From Pseudoscleropodium purum (Eukaryota > Streptophyta > Bryopsida > Hypnales > Brachytheciaceae), in contig OZ017798.1 in the NCBI GenBank assembly GCA_963969395.1, forward strand, positions 13,818,173 to 13,882,172: DNA of 64,000 bases, read 5' to 3'. Each line of letters opens with the position of its first letter. The first letter of the stretch is position 1. The notes beneath the pieces were generated by a model. The model worked only from the letters and a program-made list of their open reading frames with translations. It had not been told where the DNA came from and ran no database searches. Positions 51,118 to 63,250 of the stretch are shown in pieces. The position numbers and the translations under genes were made by a program.

Positions 51118-52446
51118 GCAGGTGGAGGCAATCAACAGAACTATCTGATGATGGCATGACAAATCACAACACTTCACATACATGTGTATGCTGTTGTTGT
51201 GTAAAATTTGCTAGAAGTGCACACACTAGCTAATTAATTACACATTAAACAACACATACACACAAATATTACAAGTCATATGTACACATACACATTTTAT
51301 TGACAAGCATAATATGAAGTTACTTGGACTGTGATTACTCAGTATGAGCATACACAACCAAAATACTAAGAACTGTAGATATAGATATTTATTTCATGAC
51401 AATTAATGAAGTGTGGCTGCACTACAGTAAAAGAGCTGCCCGCATTTTCTGTAGACCAAAACACAACCACCATATCTGATCAATCATATTAATCCTATAC
51501 ATAATACCATAACTAATGTATAATGTTGATCCAAAGTTCATGATGATCACTGTGATACATTTTGTGTATGAAAACTTTTAAAATTATGTTGAAAATTCCA
51601 AGTGTTCAGGAGATGATGCTGGATGGCAACATTTTGGAGGAGGTACTCCGGATAGTGCTGCAGCTATATGAGCAAACATGCAAACATATGGAACATTGCT
51701 ACTTTCTATCCCGTGTTGAGGAACCAATGTTCATGTTCTCCATCAAAAGCAATAAATGTAGCCCACTTTGTGATCCTTGTTGCTTAGCAGGCTTGCCTTG
51801 CTGATAGTCTCTACGTTGATAGTCTCTATATTGGCTTCAAAATGATCAATCCAGATTTTCTGGTATAGATGGCACTGCTTGAAGCCAGATCGACCAGATC
51901 GAGTAATATTCTATCCTGTCTTAGTTTCTCCGAAGAAGGGACATGGCCCAGAGCAAATTTGCTTGTCCTCTACCTTCAAATTGTACCAATGTAAACTTCA
52001 TCATAGTCACGATCAAGTGAACCGTATCGAACAACTGCTTGCTTGCAAAGCCATGAGTCTGCATCTCTACACTCCTACAACTGGAGCGGAAGATTGCCTG
52101 CAGAAAGTTCAACCAATTACTGTTCCCATCTTCCTTGATCCAGACCAGGCTGCTTAAGTGCATAGGGTGAGAGCTCAAAGAACAATGGCAGCACGCAAAT
52201 TCTTCCCACTCAATCCATCTCCTGAATTTCCATAAATTTTATCAACTTTGTCATATAGGTCAATGCCAATCAAAAAAAATCCGGAGTCACACGCACGAGC
52301 CCAATATCAAATCTTGCAAACTCTGCAGAAGATACCCCTGCAGCAGATTAATCCCCTTGGGGATATTCTCATCAAGAAAGGGTTTGATGTGAAACCTGGA
52401 TCTCGACAAGCAGCGGCGCGATGTCAATGCTCGATGTCACCATGAT
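51118..52446. other. Intergenic DNA; composition rises towards the kinase unit B2
   Basis: AT-rich with CACATACACA-type runs to about 51,340, then more balanced from about 51,560. Plus-strand frames at 51,562-51,804 (80 codons) and 51,879-52,157 (92 codons) and an overlapping minus frame 51,921-52,178 show no recognised motif. No gene is assigned. Confidence 0.35.
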
Positions 52447-54145
52447 ATGAAGTTATTCCCAGCTCCATTTCGATTACCTGCATCGGATATGAAAACACGC
52501 AAAAGACGTCTCCATACTGTAAACTTACTACCAGACCTCCTTGGACTGGCCTCTATATTTCTCTCGATGGAGCTTCATATGGGGTGTTTTCTGGTGACGT
52601 TTGCAATGCTTCACCAATCAGAACGTGGGAATCTTCATTGGAGTTGAAACCAAGATTTAATTTTTCTTTTAAATGTGGAATTATATTGTACTTCAATTAA
52701 TAGAGTGTACTAACACAACAGTAAACAGAAGCCAAAAAGGGAAGAGATGCAGAAATAATAAACTTTAATAACAAATGGACTTGTCAATGTACCCCCCAAA
52801 TAAAAAAACTACTCCAGTTCATTAGGAAAAGAAGATACAACATTGAAAAACAACACGAAATCAGGCCTTCCTTCTGACAATCTCAACTTCTTCTCCGTCA
52901 ATGTTGCCAACTTCAGTTGCTGTTAGGGCCTTGGTTTCTGTCCATCTCATACAAAAATAAATGAGCTCCAAATTGAATCCCAAGGATGCAACATACTCCG
53001 CAGTATTTGTCAGTGTCATTGCAGCTTGAAGTCACTCGTTTTTGCAACAACCTTGAACATAGCTTTCAATTTTCAGAGCAAAAGCAAGCAAGAGCTTAAA
53101 GACTTGAATGCATCTTGTCATGTCCTCAGAGGTTCTGAATTTGGTATCAGTCAAGAAAACAGTTGCGCTTATTAGACTCACTTTGAGCTTAGCAACAAGA
53201 TATCCGCACTGCTCATTGCTGAATTTCCGTGAAGGCATCTTTTGCACGCGTACCCAACGTTTATGAGCAATATTCAGGTATGAATGAAATTTGACCGTGC
53301 CATAGACAAAAAGATCTGCATGCAGAGAATTACGAATTCAATACTTTAGCAATGAAGGAGAAAACATTCGACATTTGCAGTTGGCATATTGACCTAAGTG
53401 GTTTCCGGGCTTCTTTTGGGCTTTTATGCATATTCATTTGGTTTCAATCTCACAGATTCACGAAACTTGAAAGACTGATACTACTTTGTGTCCAAAGAAA
53501 TACATTACCAATCTCCAATTTCTGTGATCCTTCAGGTTTATACCCACCATTTGAAACCAGCTACTTATCTACCAATAATTAGCCAAATCCCTTGAATAAC
53601 AAAGGAAACAAAATAACATCACAAGAACTCAGTTTCGAACCTATTGTAGCCATTTATAGCACCGATTCTTCATTTCCAAAGCAAAATGAAGCTGCTGGTA
53701 CATACATACCATTCCAGATCAAAGTGGTGAAAGCTTTACCTGTTGTTCGGACTTCTGGCGAACTGGACGGCCCCTTGCCAGAATGCACGGAGGGAATGTT
53801 TCCTTCAACAACAAGAATGGACGGTGAGAGCGCAGGGGCATCCCGGCCAAGTGAGAGTCGTGATGATAGTTCAGCCATCATTGAGGAGGAATTGTCGCCA
53901 ATTGAGATGTCCCAATGGTGATCATGGACAGCGACAGGGACAGCCGGCGAAATGGATGCGACTGTCATGCTCGCTGTCACCGAATCCGGGAGCTGGAGCT
54001 GGGACTCCTCCCATTTAACCCACGGCCTAGAAAACAGAAAATCCTCTGAGTCGTCCATGCCTTGAGCGTTCAGCTTCAGAAGGGCGAGCAAGTCGCTCGT
54101 CCATCTTGATCTCGTCAAGATGGGTGCCGGAGGCAGCATCTCCAT
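52447..54145 (-). pseudogene. Kinase copy B2: truncated copy lacking the kinase domain
   Basis: Exon 1 is intact: ATG at 54,145, 145 codons plus one base to the donor at 53,710, ending TLIWN-G as in the other copies. Exon 2 starts at 53,315 (after TGCAG) and runs through the conserved MPSRKFSNEQCGYLV and CIQVFKLLLAFALKIESYV, but TGA replaces the Trp codon of WLQAA at 53,032-53,034. The frame then continues as LQAAMTLTNTAEYV and stops matching near 52,865 (EVEIVRRKA). Here sequence jumps straight to the region beyond the kinase domain (GATTTCGTGTTG): some 1.2 kb with the whole kinase domain is deleted. A degraded exon 3 lies at about 52,500-52,640. Its first intron is only 0.4 kb, against 1.6-2.2 kb in B1 and A. 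At best it could express exon 1 plus part of the bundle. Confidence 0.85.
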
Positions 54146-55560
54146 TCAATTATATTTTCGCCGCCTGTAAGAACCGTGGGACAAAGTGCGGTGCCTGGAA
54201 GATACCGTGAACGGAAGACGCACACGCTGCCCCTCCTGCCATCTCCTTCATTGGGACGATGCACTTGGTATGAAGAACATACCAAAAACGCACTGCACAA
54301 CCAATTACAGTTCTGACAGCGATCCGAATATCTGCGCCCAGGTTTAACAACTTTCTCTAGGCGGAAACTCTGCCGAGGCTAAGGCGTCGGGAGACTTGTG
54401 TCGTGCAATGCTAAGCACGGATGGCATTTGGCATCTCCCCCGGCACAATCACAGACAACGAGTGAGCCAATATAGGAAGACGAAACATTGGAGTCACTTC
54501 GTCCAAGTGTATCAGCAACCCTCGCCTCTGTTCGCAGAGTGACATTCAAATTATCAAATGGGTCAAGGACTAGGCCCTAATTGCCCTTGCAACATGCGTC
54601 CTGGTCTCCCAGTCAAAGGCTACCGACAGAAGCACAGGAATCTTGGTCACGAAGAGGGGATCCTGACCATGGACCATAAAAACTGGTCGACTACCTATAT
54701 AGAGGCGAGATCGAGACTGTCAATGAACACAACTGGTGCATGCATATGATATTGAGTTCAAGAAAGTTTTGATGTAGAGCGACAGATTCAAGCACTACCA
54801 CACACTACTACAACACGTTATATTGTATAACCGGGTGCAAAAGGGGTAGATGCTTTACCAATTCCACAAACGTCAGTTTGGGATAATCACCCTCGAGTGT
54901 TGTTCGATGAGAAACCCAGAGAAGCTCCACATTCGGAATTCCGCGACTGGAGCGTATGTCAAATCAGTTCGAAATTCCAGCGCAGGTCTTTAGTACTTGC
55001 ATAACTTGCTGAAATTCTGTCCAACTCGGACAACGCTCACGGATCGAAGCACCAACACCCGGCCGCTGCCATGACGAGAACTCGAACTCCTGACACTGAA
55101 TAAGTGCCCGCTTTTCCTTCTGAACATTCAGCGCGTGGACGTACTTCAAGGATGAGCAAGGCACAACGCTAGATTACCTAAATTACTGAACTTCACGGAC
55201 ACCCGGAGGACGAAACATACGAAACATGCAGAGGAAACCACAAAACCGTACGTATGCGCCGTTCTGCTCTGGGCAGCAGCCAATCAAACAGCGCACAAAC
55301 TCAACACTCCTTCATTCGGAGAACAAGGAAATCATGAGGACGGCTTGGTGGATTCTTCAATTAGTTCAAAAAAGAGGTGCTGAGGAATTATGAAACGAAA
55401 CCCCCATTCGCCTGACGAGCATGCCCTACAACTGACGAGAGCAACCTTGCTTACCAAGGAATTGGAGAAGACATCTTCTCGAAGAAGGTCCCCAATCAGG
55501 GCGACTGACCCCTTAACGCCGTTTTTTTCATTCCCGAGGAAAAGGCTGGTACAGACACTT
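54146..55560 (-). promoter_or_regulatory. 5' region of kinase copy B2, abutting the 3' flank of B1
   Basis: Aligns with 59,916-61,650 and 33,505-35,170. An acceptor-like CTTACAG followed by GCGGCGAAA lies just upstream of the exon-1 ATG, suggesting a non-coding first exon. The block carries the same repeated landmarks as the others (for example CAATGCTAAGCA and GAGATCGAGACTGTCAATGA). It ends near 55,560, directly beside the 3' flank of B1, so B1 and B2 are head-to-tail on the minus strand. Confidence 0.5.
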
Positions 55561-55617
55561 ATTATATCAACTGTCATGAAACGATGCTGTTGCATTAAAT
55601 GATGTGAAAATTGACTT

Positions 55618-55800
55618 TTAATACTGCTCTTTTTTTTCTTTTTTTTCTTTAAGCAAATGAGAGAATTTTCATTGCAGAGAAAAGAGAACACACAAACACC
55701 AGCCACAAGTGGCCTGGCACCAGACGGACAGGACAAGACACCAAGCAGTAAGGGACCAAAACAGACTCAAAACAGAAGGGGAAACCTTAATGCTACTCTT
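55618..55800 (-). mobile_element. Short poly(A)-tailed retro-insertion (SINE or truncated LINE 3' end)
   Basis: A 155-bp insert (55,632-55,786) is flanked by 14-bp direct repeats TTAATACTGCTCTT (55,618-55,631) and TTAATGCTACTCTT (55,787-55,800), with two differences. On the minus strand the insert ends in two A8 runs separated by a G and preceded by GCTTAAAG, like a poly(A) tail. The matching site beside copy A (about 28,740-28,755, TTATGCTCTTCCAACAGG) lacks the insert. The body (for example GTGCCAGGCCACTTGTGGCT) shows no protein; it may be a LINE 3' untranslated end or a SINE. Confidence 0.82.
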
Positions 55801-55917
55801 CCAATAGTTGATGTGAAGAGTGACTTTAAACGATGCTGTTGTGATACATTAACCTTTGTGCAGATCAGTACATTTACCTTTGTACTGAACATTGTGTAGC
55901 GGAGAATCTCGAGTTGC

Positions 55918-58900
55918 TCACGCTTCAACTGCTTTCAATTTTTTGGATAGACCTTCGTGGAGCCCTCCTTGGCCTGGCCTTTTTCGCAATTCCATTTCTC
56001 TTGTTGGAGCTCCAAATGAGCTGTTTTCTGGAGCCATTGGTAATGGTTCACCAATCTTGACGTAGGAATTTTCATCGGAGTTCAAACCTGGAGGAAACAA
56101 AAAAAGGTGGAATCATATTACACATCAATCAACAGAGTAATTATATTAATACATCAGTAAATAGAAGCCAAGAGGGAAAGAGATGCAGAAATAATAAACT
56201 TTAATAACAAATGGACTTGTCAATGTACCCGTCAATGTACCCCCCAAATTAAAAAAAACTAACTCAGTTCATTAGGAAAAGAACATACAAAATTGAAAGA
56301 CAACACGAAATCATCTTCATTAAAAGTTTGCAAAAATTCTAGTTCAAGGGACGTACCACCCATTAATAAACATTTCAAATGCTTCAATGCCAAGCAAATG
56401 CTTCCAAAAGATGGACGATTAGTTGGTTCGGGGTCCCAACATTCCTCAATCAAATCCTTCAAAATTGAAGGACAATATTCAGGTAAAGTGGGACGTTCAC
56501 CCTTCAATATCTTCTTCTTGATATTGACAGGAGAAGTCTCTTGTAGAAAAGGGACATCCCCAGTCAAAATCTCATAACAAACCATCCCAAAACTGTAAAC
56601 ATCGGATTTCTTGGGATACTTAGGTCCCGCTTCAAGCACGGATGTGCTCGCTTGTCCATCGGTAGTTCGAAAACTAATAACTTCAGGAGGCATCCATCGA
56701 TTCGTCCCAATATTCAAGGTTTGATTGGAATATCGGGTGCTGCTTTCCTTGATCTTCGATAATCCAAAATCAGCCACTTCAATGAGCACAAACTGAACTT
56801 CAAGATCTGTTGGCAGTACGTTTTTGACAAGAATATTAAACGACTTCAAGTCCCGGTGCACAATACCATTTTGGTGCAGGTAATTGACACCTTCACCGAT
56901 TTGCAGGATCACATCAACTGCTTCGAAAACACTGAAGGGTGGAGAAGGGGGATTGACATCCAATCTTGTCTGCATGAAAGAATGGAGGTCTTCGTCCATC
57001 AACTCCATCACGATGGAACACTTGCGCTTGTCCATTGCGCAACAAAACATGGACATGATGTTGGGATGACACAATCCTCCAAGGATTTGAGCTTCCCGCA
57101 AATAATCGGGATGTTCTGGACCATGAAACGTCTTCTTGGCGACCGGAGTTCCCAACCACAGAGCCTTGTGGACGGTGGCGGAGGTGCCCTTCCCCAATAA
57201 CTCGGTTGGACGAACCAGTTGAAAGAGTCGTCCCAAAAAACGCCAATCCTCGAAAGCGCTCCAAAAATGTGATTTTGGTGAACGAGAGTTTGAAACTGGC
57301 TTGAGTCTTTCGAGTCTTTGAAGTAAGTAAATCGCAAGATCCTTCTGTTCAGCTTGTAAGGAAGGCAATTCCGATATCACTTTATCAAGTAACACATCCA
57401 CATCCACACATGCCTTCTTTTTGACAATCTCAACCTCATTTCTCTCAATGTTGTGAACTTGAGCGACTGTTAGGGTCTTGGCCTCTTTCCATGCCGTGAA
57501 AAAATGAACTCGACATAGCTCCAAATTGAATCCCAAGGATGCAACATACTCCGCAGTATTTGTCAAGGTCATTGCAGCTTGAAGCCACTCGTTTTTGCAA
57601 CAACCTTGAACATAGCTTTCAATTTTCAGAGCTAAAGCAAGCAAGAGCTTAAAGACTTCAATGCATCTTGTCATGTCGTCAGGGGTACTGAATTCGAAAA
57701 CAAATAGGAAAAAATTTGTGGTTTCTAGAATCCCTTTGAGCTTAGCAACAAGATATCCGCACTGCTCAATGTTGAATTTCCGTGAAGGCATGTTGTGCAC
57801 GCGTACCCAACATTCAATAGCAATATCTAAGTATGAATGAAGTTTGCTCGTGCCATAGACAATAAGATCTGCACGCAGAGAACTCTGAATCAAACGCTAT
57901 AGCAACAAAGGAGAAAACAATTGACACCTGCAGGAGCCATTTTCACCCAAGATATTAATTTTGTGGCACATTTGGAGTGATAAAGTTGTCATCTATTATA
58001 ACTTTTGAAGCATGAACCCTATTAATTTGAAATTTTTATTGGAGATGGCTAACTTGATAGTTATCAAATCGCTTATATTTTATAAATTTCAAAAATCATT
58101 TTAAATTTAAATTTAGTTAATTTGTCACACTTTGTGGTTTAGGGAATTTTAGTATGGGGTATTACGGCATGTGCCTACTAAGGGAACTAAAAAACATTAT
58201 TTTATGTTCTCCACATTAATGTTTGTTTTGGCAATTTGTTGTCAATTGGCACCAAAATAATTGGCACTGTACCAAGCCCTTCAGTTAGGAAAAAATAGTA
58301 CTAAAAATGGAAGAAACTTCAAATTAAAAAAATCTTGGATGAAATTGCCAGATTGTGAATGAAAATAAAATTATGAATATGGGATATGTGCTAATGCGAT
58401 ATTTTCCATCTAATATGTAGATGAATGTTGAAATTTGGAGCTCCACTATAACATTTTGTGTTGCCATTATAGCATTTCATTCAATATGAAAAAAAATCCC
58501 TACTTGACATGCATGCTAATAGGACTCTTTTGTTCATGCATTTCTTAACATTGAAGATGGTTTCAAGATCATTCTCTTGGTAAAATCTTTTCACCAAAAA
58601 ATTCTCCCAAATGGCCAAGTTTTAATTCTTTTGCGAATTGTTTTCTATATGTTTTACAAATTAAAATGTCAAAAAAACTATTTTCTAGAAATTTTGCACT
58701 TTTGTAGTTCTCCAACTTAGTAAATTTTTATATGTTTTTCCTCTTAGGGTCCCTTCTTCTTAAAGGTGTGTACAATATTCATATTTTAAATATATCTTTT
58801 AAATTATTTTAGTAATTTTATACTACTCCCAAAGAAATTACCTAAATTCTATAAAAACATGTTGATCCTTCTTGCATTTGGGCTTCATTTGGGTTTCTTT

Positions 58901-59915
58901 GCATATTGGTGTGAACTAGGCTTTCTTTAAAGCATTTAAATGTCTAAAAAGCACCAACAATAATTAGAGAGTACTAAGCTTATAAGAAAAATTTAAAGAA
59001 AAATTGGATGATAATGCTAAGTTGTTCAAGTTTTTGAAAATAATTTGAATGAAATTGCCAATTTAAAATGAAACTCATCCTAATATGTGAATGAAAAAAT
59101 AATTCTATCCAAAATATAGATGAATACTAAAATATTTGGCTACATCATTTTCTTTTATGTTTCCACTTCAGCACTTTTCTAAAAACCAAAAAATTAACCT
59201 TGGTTTGAACCTCGTAGATTCACAAAACCTGAGAGATTGATACTACTTTGTGTCCAAGGCAATACATTACCAATCTCCAGACTTTTATGACCCCTTCAGC
59301 TTGACACCCATCATTTGACACCACCTATTTATCTACCAATAATTAGCCAAATCCCTTGAAATAACAAAGGAAACAAAAGAACATCACAGGAACTCAATTT
59401 GAAACCTACTGTAGCCACTTATAGCATCACAGCTTCACTTCCAAAAAGCAAAAAAATGAAGCTGCTGAAACGTGCATACCATTCCAGATCACAGTGGCGG
59501 AAGCTTTACCTTCTGGCAAGCTGCAAGGCCCCTTGCCAGGGCTCGTGAAGGGCATATCCCGTTCAACAACAAGAATGGAAGGTAAGGGCGGAGGAGCCTT
59601 CCGGTCAAGTGAGAGCCGTGATCGTGGTTCAGGCATGAATGTGGAGATATTGTCGTCAAAGGAGAAGTCCCAAAGGTGATCATGGTCAAAGACAGGGGCA
59701 CGCGGCGAAATGGAGGCGACTGTCATGCTCGCTGTCACCGAATCCGGGGGCTGCAGCTGGGGCTCCTCCAAAATATCCACCAACGAGCTGAAATACAACA
59801 AACCCTCCGAGTCGGCCATGACTTGAGACTTCCGCTCCACAAGGGAAAGCAGGTCACTCGTCCCGCCCGGTCTCGTTAAGACGGGTGCCGAGGGCGGCAG
59901 CTCCATTTGATTCAT
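55918..59915 (-). CDS. Kinase copy B1: intact helical-bundle plus TKL/RIPK-like protein kinase
   Basis: Exons 59915-59480, 57868-56357 and 56087-55918 join in phase (705 aa; D146 and G650 span junctions) at GT-AG sites. Residues 1-145: Ser/Pro-rich and probably disordered. About 147-270: bundle with LHSYLDIAIECW, IEQCGYLVAKLK, CIEVFKLLLALALKIESYV and WLQAAMTLTNTAEY, resembling the MLKL-type four-helix bundle; a linker helix follows. About 368-645: kinase with GKGTSATV (371-378), lysine 391 in VAKK, Glu 404, HRDLKSFN (483-490), DFG (512-514), PPE (539-541), DVYSFGM and CWDPEPTNRPSF. The C-tail is basic (TREMELRKRP...LSKKLK). All residues needed for phosphotransfer are present, so an active Ser/Thr kinase is expected; a membrane or cell-death role is inference from topology. 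The ATG at 59,915 is conserved in B2 as ATG and follows an acceptor-like TAG-GCGGCG, suggesting an untranslated first exon. The first intron is 1.6 kb. Confidence 0.82.
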
Positions 59916-61660
59916 CTTCGCCGCCTACAATATTTGAGGGACAAAGTGCGGTACCAAGAAGATACCGTGAACACAAGACGCACACGTTGCCCCTCCTGCC
60001 AACTCCTTCATTGGGATGAATGCACTTGGGATGAAGAGCACACCAAAAACGCACGGCACAACCAGTAGCCGCTCGAACAACGATCCAAATTTCGCACCCA
60101 GGCTTAACAACTTTCCCAAGACGGAGACTTTGGCGAGGCCAAGGCGTCGGGAGACTTGCGTCGTGCAATGCTAAGCATGGATGACACTTGTCTTGACCTC
60201 CTGCACAGTCACGGACAACGAGTGAGTCAATATAGGAAGATGCGACAATGGACTCACTTCGGCCAAGTGTATCAGCAACCCTCGCCTCTGTTTGCAGTGA
60301 CATTCAAATTATCAAATGGCTCAACGACCATGCCCTGGCACGATGCGGTTTAATTAGGGTCTCCAGTCGAATGCTACCGACAGAAGCACAGGAATGATGG
60401 TCACGAAGAGGGGATCCTGACCACGGACAATGCACTAATGGACATACCGGTCGACTACCCGGAGGCGAGATCGAGACTGTCAATGAACACAACTGGTGCA
60501 TGCATACGACATTGAATTCTAGAAGGTTTCGATGTAGAGCCACAGATCCAAGCATTACCACACTACTACAACAAGATATATTGTAAAAGCGGGTGTAAAA
60601 GGGGTCGACGCTTTACCAATTCCACCATCGTCAGTTTGGGATAATCACCCTCCAGTGTCGTTCGATACGAAATCCAGAGAAGCTCCACATTCGGAATTCC
60701 GCGACTCGAGTGCACGTCCAATCAGTTCAAAATTTCAGCGCAGGTCTTTAGTACTCGCAACTCGGCCAACGCTCACGGAAGTATCAACACCCGGCCGGTG
60801 CCATGGCGAGGATTCGAACTTCTGGCACTGAAAATGGGCCCGCTCTTCATCTTGAACATTCAACGCGTGGACAGACTTCAAGAATATTAAGCAAGGCACG
60901 AGGCTAGATTACTGAAATTGCTGAACTACTCGGACACTCGGAGGACCACACAGACGAAAGCAACAGACGAAACGACAAAACCATGATACGTTCTGCGCTG
61001 GACAGCAGGCCATTATGCACAAACCAAACACCTCTTATTTCGGAGAACAAGGAAATCATGCGGATAGCTTGGTGGATTCTTCTTGAATTAGTTCAAAAAG
61101 GGGTGTTCAGTAACCAAGAAACGAAACCCCCATGGCCCTAGCTTTTATCGACGAATTGACAACCAGAGTTGACAACTCAGAGTCACCACTGCTGAGAACC
61201 CCACACATACATCAAGATCGAGCAAGTAAGAACATTCCGCAGTCTGTGCAATCAGATCGAACCTGCAGCTGGAGAGACTGTAATTGCGACGAAACGACAT
61301 TATTAGGGCTCCTACTGCACGTTTCTGGGGTCCATTCGACTCACAAGCACCCGACGGACACAAGAGGGAGCTATTACGAGCTGCTGCCCGTAACTGACGA
61401 GAGCAACCTTACTTCAAATTACTTAGAATCAACTTCCCCATGCGCGCGCAAGATCGACAGCGCCGAGATTTCTCCAAGGGATTGCGAAACGTGCTGCGAA
61501 AGTCCTACAGATTCTTGCAACACGGTCTGCACATGCTGCACACAACACCAAGCGAGTCGGAGAAGACAAGTCTCTTCCCCAAACAGTGAGGGCGATTGAC
61601 CCCGGCCTCAATGCCGATTTTTTCATCACCGAGGAAATGGCGGACAGAAACTTATTACTA
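59916..61660 (-). promoter_or_regulatory. 5' region of kinase copy B1
   Basis: Near 50% GC, aligning with the 5' regions of A and B2 over about 1.6 kb. It contains the acceptor-like TATTGTAG before exon 1. Minus-strand frames (59,854-60,303 and 59,925-60,119) overlap in different phases and do not keep one frame across the copies, so I treat them as leader sequence. A plus-strand frame of 155 codons (61,132-61,599, Cys-rich end CETCC...CTCCTQHQ) is also present in A, but the copies differ mainly at amino-acid-changing sites and its first 25 codons are broken in A; a divergent small gene is possible but not favoured. The outer edge carries the dispersed AATGCCGATTTTTTCATCAC block. Confidence 0.5.
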
Positions 61661-63250
61661 CGTCCATCGGGAAAAAAACTTGGCTCTGTACAATACTGTT
61701 GCGGGTATGTTTCAATACTACGTCATACGCTCAACAGTACAGTAGTGATGCAGTACTGAAACAGTATAAGACACAGATGGTACGATAGCAATATTGCAAT
61801 AGTGCTTAATCAATGTAAGAAATTATCTTATTTCACAATTTTGCAGTAGTGATGTAAGTATTCTGCTTCAACAATGCAAAGTGATGGATACTTCTTAACG
61901 CAAAGCAAATTTTTATGAATTGTGGAGATATTGCAATGCTATGTATAGAATTATCATTTACAACCATTTTTTTAATATTACTATGCAATAATCACAATAT
62001 AATATAGAAACTCTATATAATTAGAGTACAATTGCAATATCTTTTCTATACTACAATGAGCATTGTGGCATGATTACATTGTTCAATTTCTATATTGTTG
62101 TAATACTACAAGTACAGAATTGCTTCATTAGGAAAATAGGTCAAAAATTCTTTTTTTTCATGGATTATAGAATACAAAATGATCAGATTGGCAAATCACA
62201 CTCATCATCTCACTTTCAAAAAAATAAAATACTATATTCATACACATTACAAATTTAATATGATCTTGGTTATTATTGAAAGGTAAGTACATATCTAACA
62301 CTAAATCACCATTTCTACAAACACTATGGTTCAACTATACTAAAACTATTCTCTCCTTCCTATTACACCAATACCATATGATGCTAGTAAGGACACAATG
62401 ACTTTCTAGAGTGCAAATTAATACTGCACTAGTGTTGCTTCTTTTCATATTCTCTCAATTCAAAAGCATTGTCCACAAATAATATATGACCTCATTTTAC
62501 ACTTCTATGCCATTGTAAGGAATGAACCAGTAAACTAGCAAGTACAAAACTTGCATACCATGAACATAATTCAACCTGTCCTGCTATTTTGCACCTTTGT
62601 CCTTTTCATCTTCGCCAAGTAAATGGTCATGAACATTTTTTACTACTTCTTTGTTATGAGGTTGCTCTTCAAAAATACTTAGCACCTCCAAGTACATAGT
62701 GCTTTGACCATGATTGAAATTTGACTTTGCCTCCAATATATACATACATAACCTACTTTAAAAAAATTCAAACACTCCCTTCAATTCAAGCTTTCTAATC
62801 ATAATCAATATCAATTACAAACACTATTGATCCTATTTTATCCCTTGAACACCTACCAAGATTTGGTCACTTAGTTGACTAGAGTACAAAAATTGAACTA
62901 AAAAAATTGCTCTTGGTTTTTGAAAAAACACAAGAACATTTGTTTACAATATTCATAGTTCTCATGCAATTGTTTTAGATTTGTAATAGTTCCACAATAT
63001 ACTTCTGTGAGGGAGGGCAAACTACTAGATGTTCTTCTTTAAAGCATGTACATTTAAAAATGTACAGAACGGAATTAAAAAAATGCTTACTTTCAAAATG
63101 TGAATTATTGAAGTAAATAAATGTAGGAGCATGGAAACTCAAATTGGATAGGATTTATCTACAATAGGTTAGATAGACTTATAATTTTTTTATCTTTTTG
63201 GTAATCCATAGGGATTTTGGCTACCTTAAGACTATTGTGGAAATAGTTAG
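61661..63250. other. AT-rich intergenic DNA
   Basis: Between about 61,690 and 61,880 short CAGTACTG/CAATACTG-like units recur and give a quasi-palindromic patch. Beyond that no gene or clear repeat is seen; the 62-codon frame at 62,070-62,258 has no motif. Confidence 0.45.

Noticed and set aside
55657..55899. Plus-strand ORF of 80 codons beside kinase B1
   Set aside because: It is created by the short retro-insertion read in antisense and has no counterpart at the empty site.
59854..60303. Minus-strand ORF of 149 codons upstream of kinase exon 1, with counterparts at 33,405-33,808 and 54,115-54,350
   Set aside because: The three copies do not keep one common frame or common start, and the frames overlap in different phases. 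A splice acceptor lies between this stretch and the exon-1 ATG, so it is probably leader or intron.
60795..60830. tRNA-like B-box (complement GTTCGAATCC) near 60,810, with versions at 34,350 and 55,075
   Set aside because: No matching A-box, acceptor stem or anticodon arm could be folded around it, and the copies in A and B2 lose the B-box consensus. It is not a tRNA gene, and tRNA-SINE origin is unsupported.
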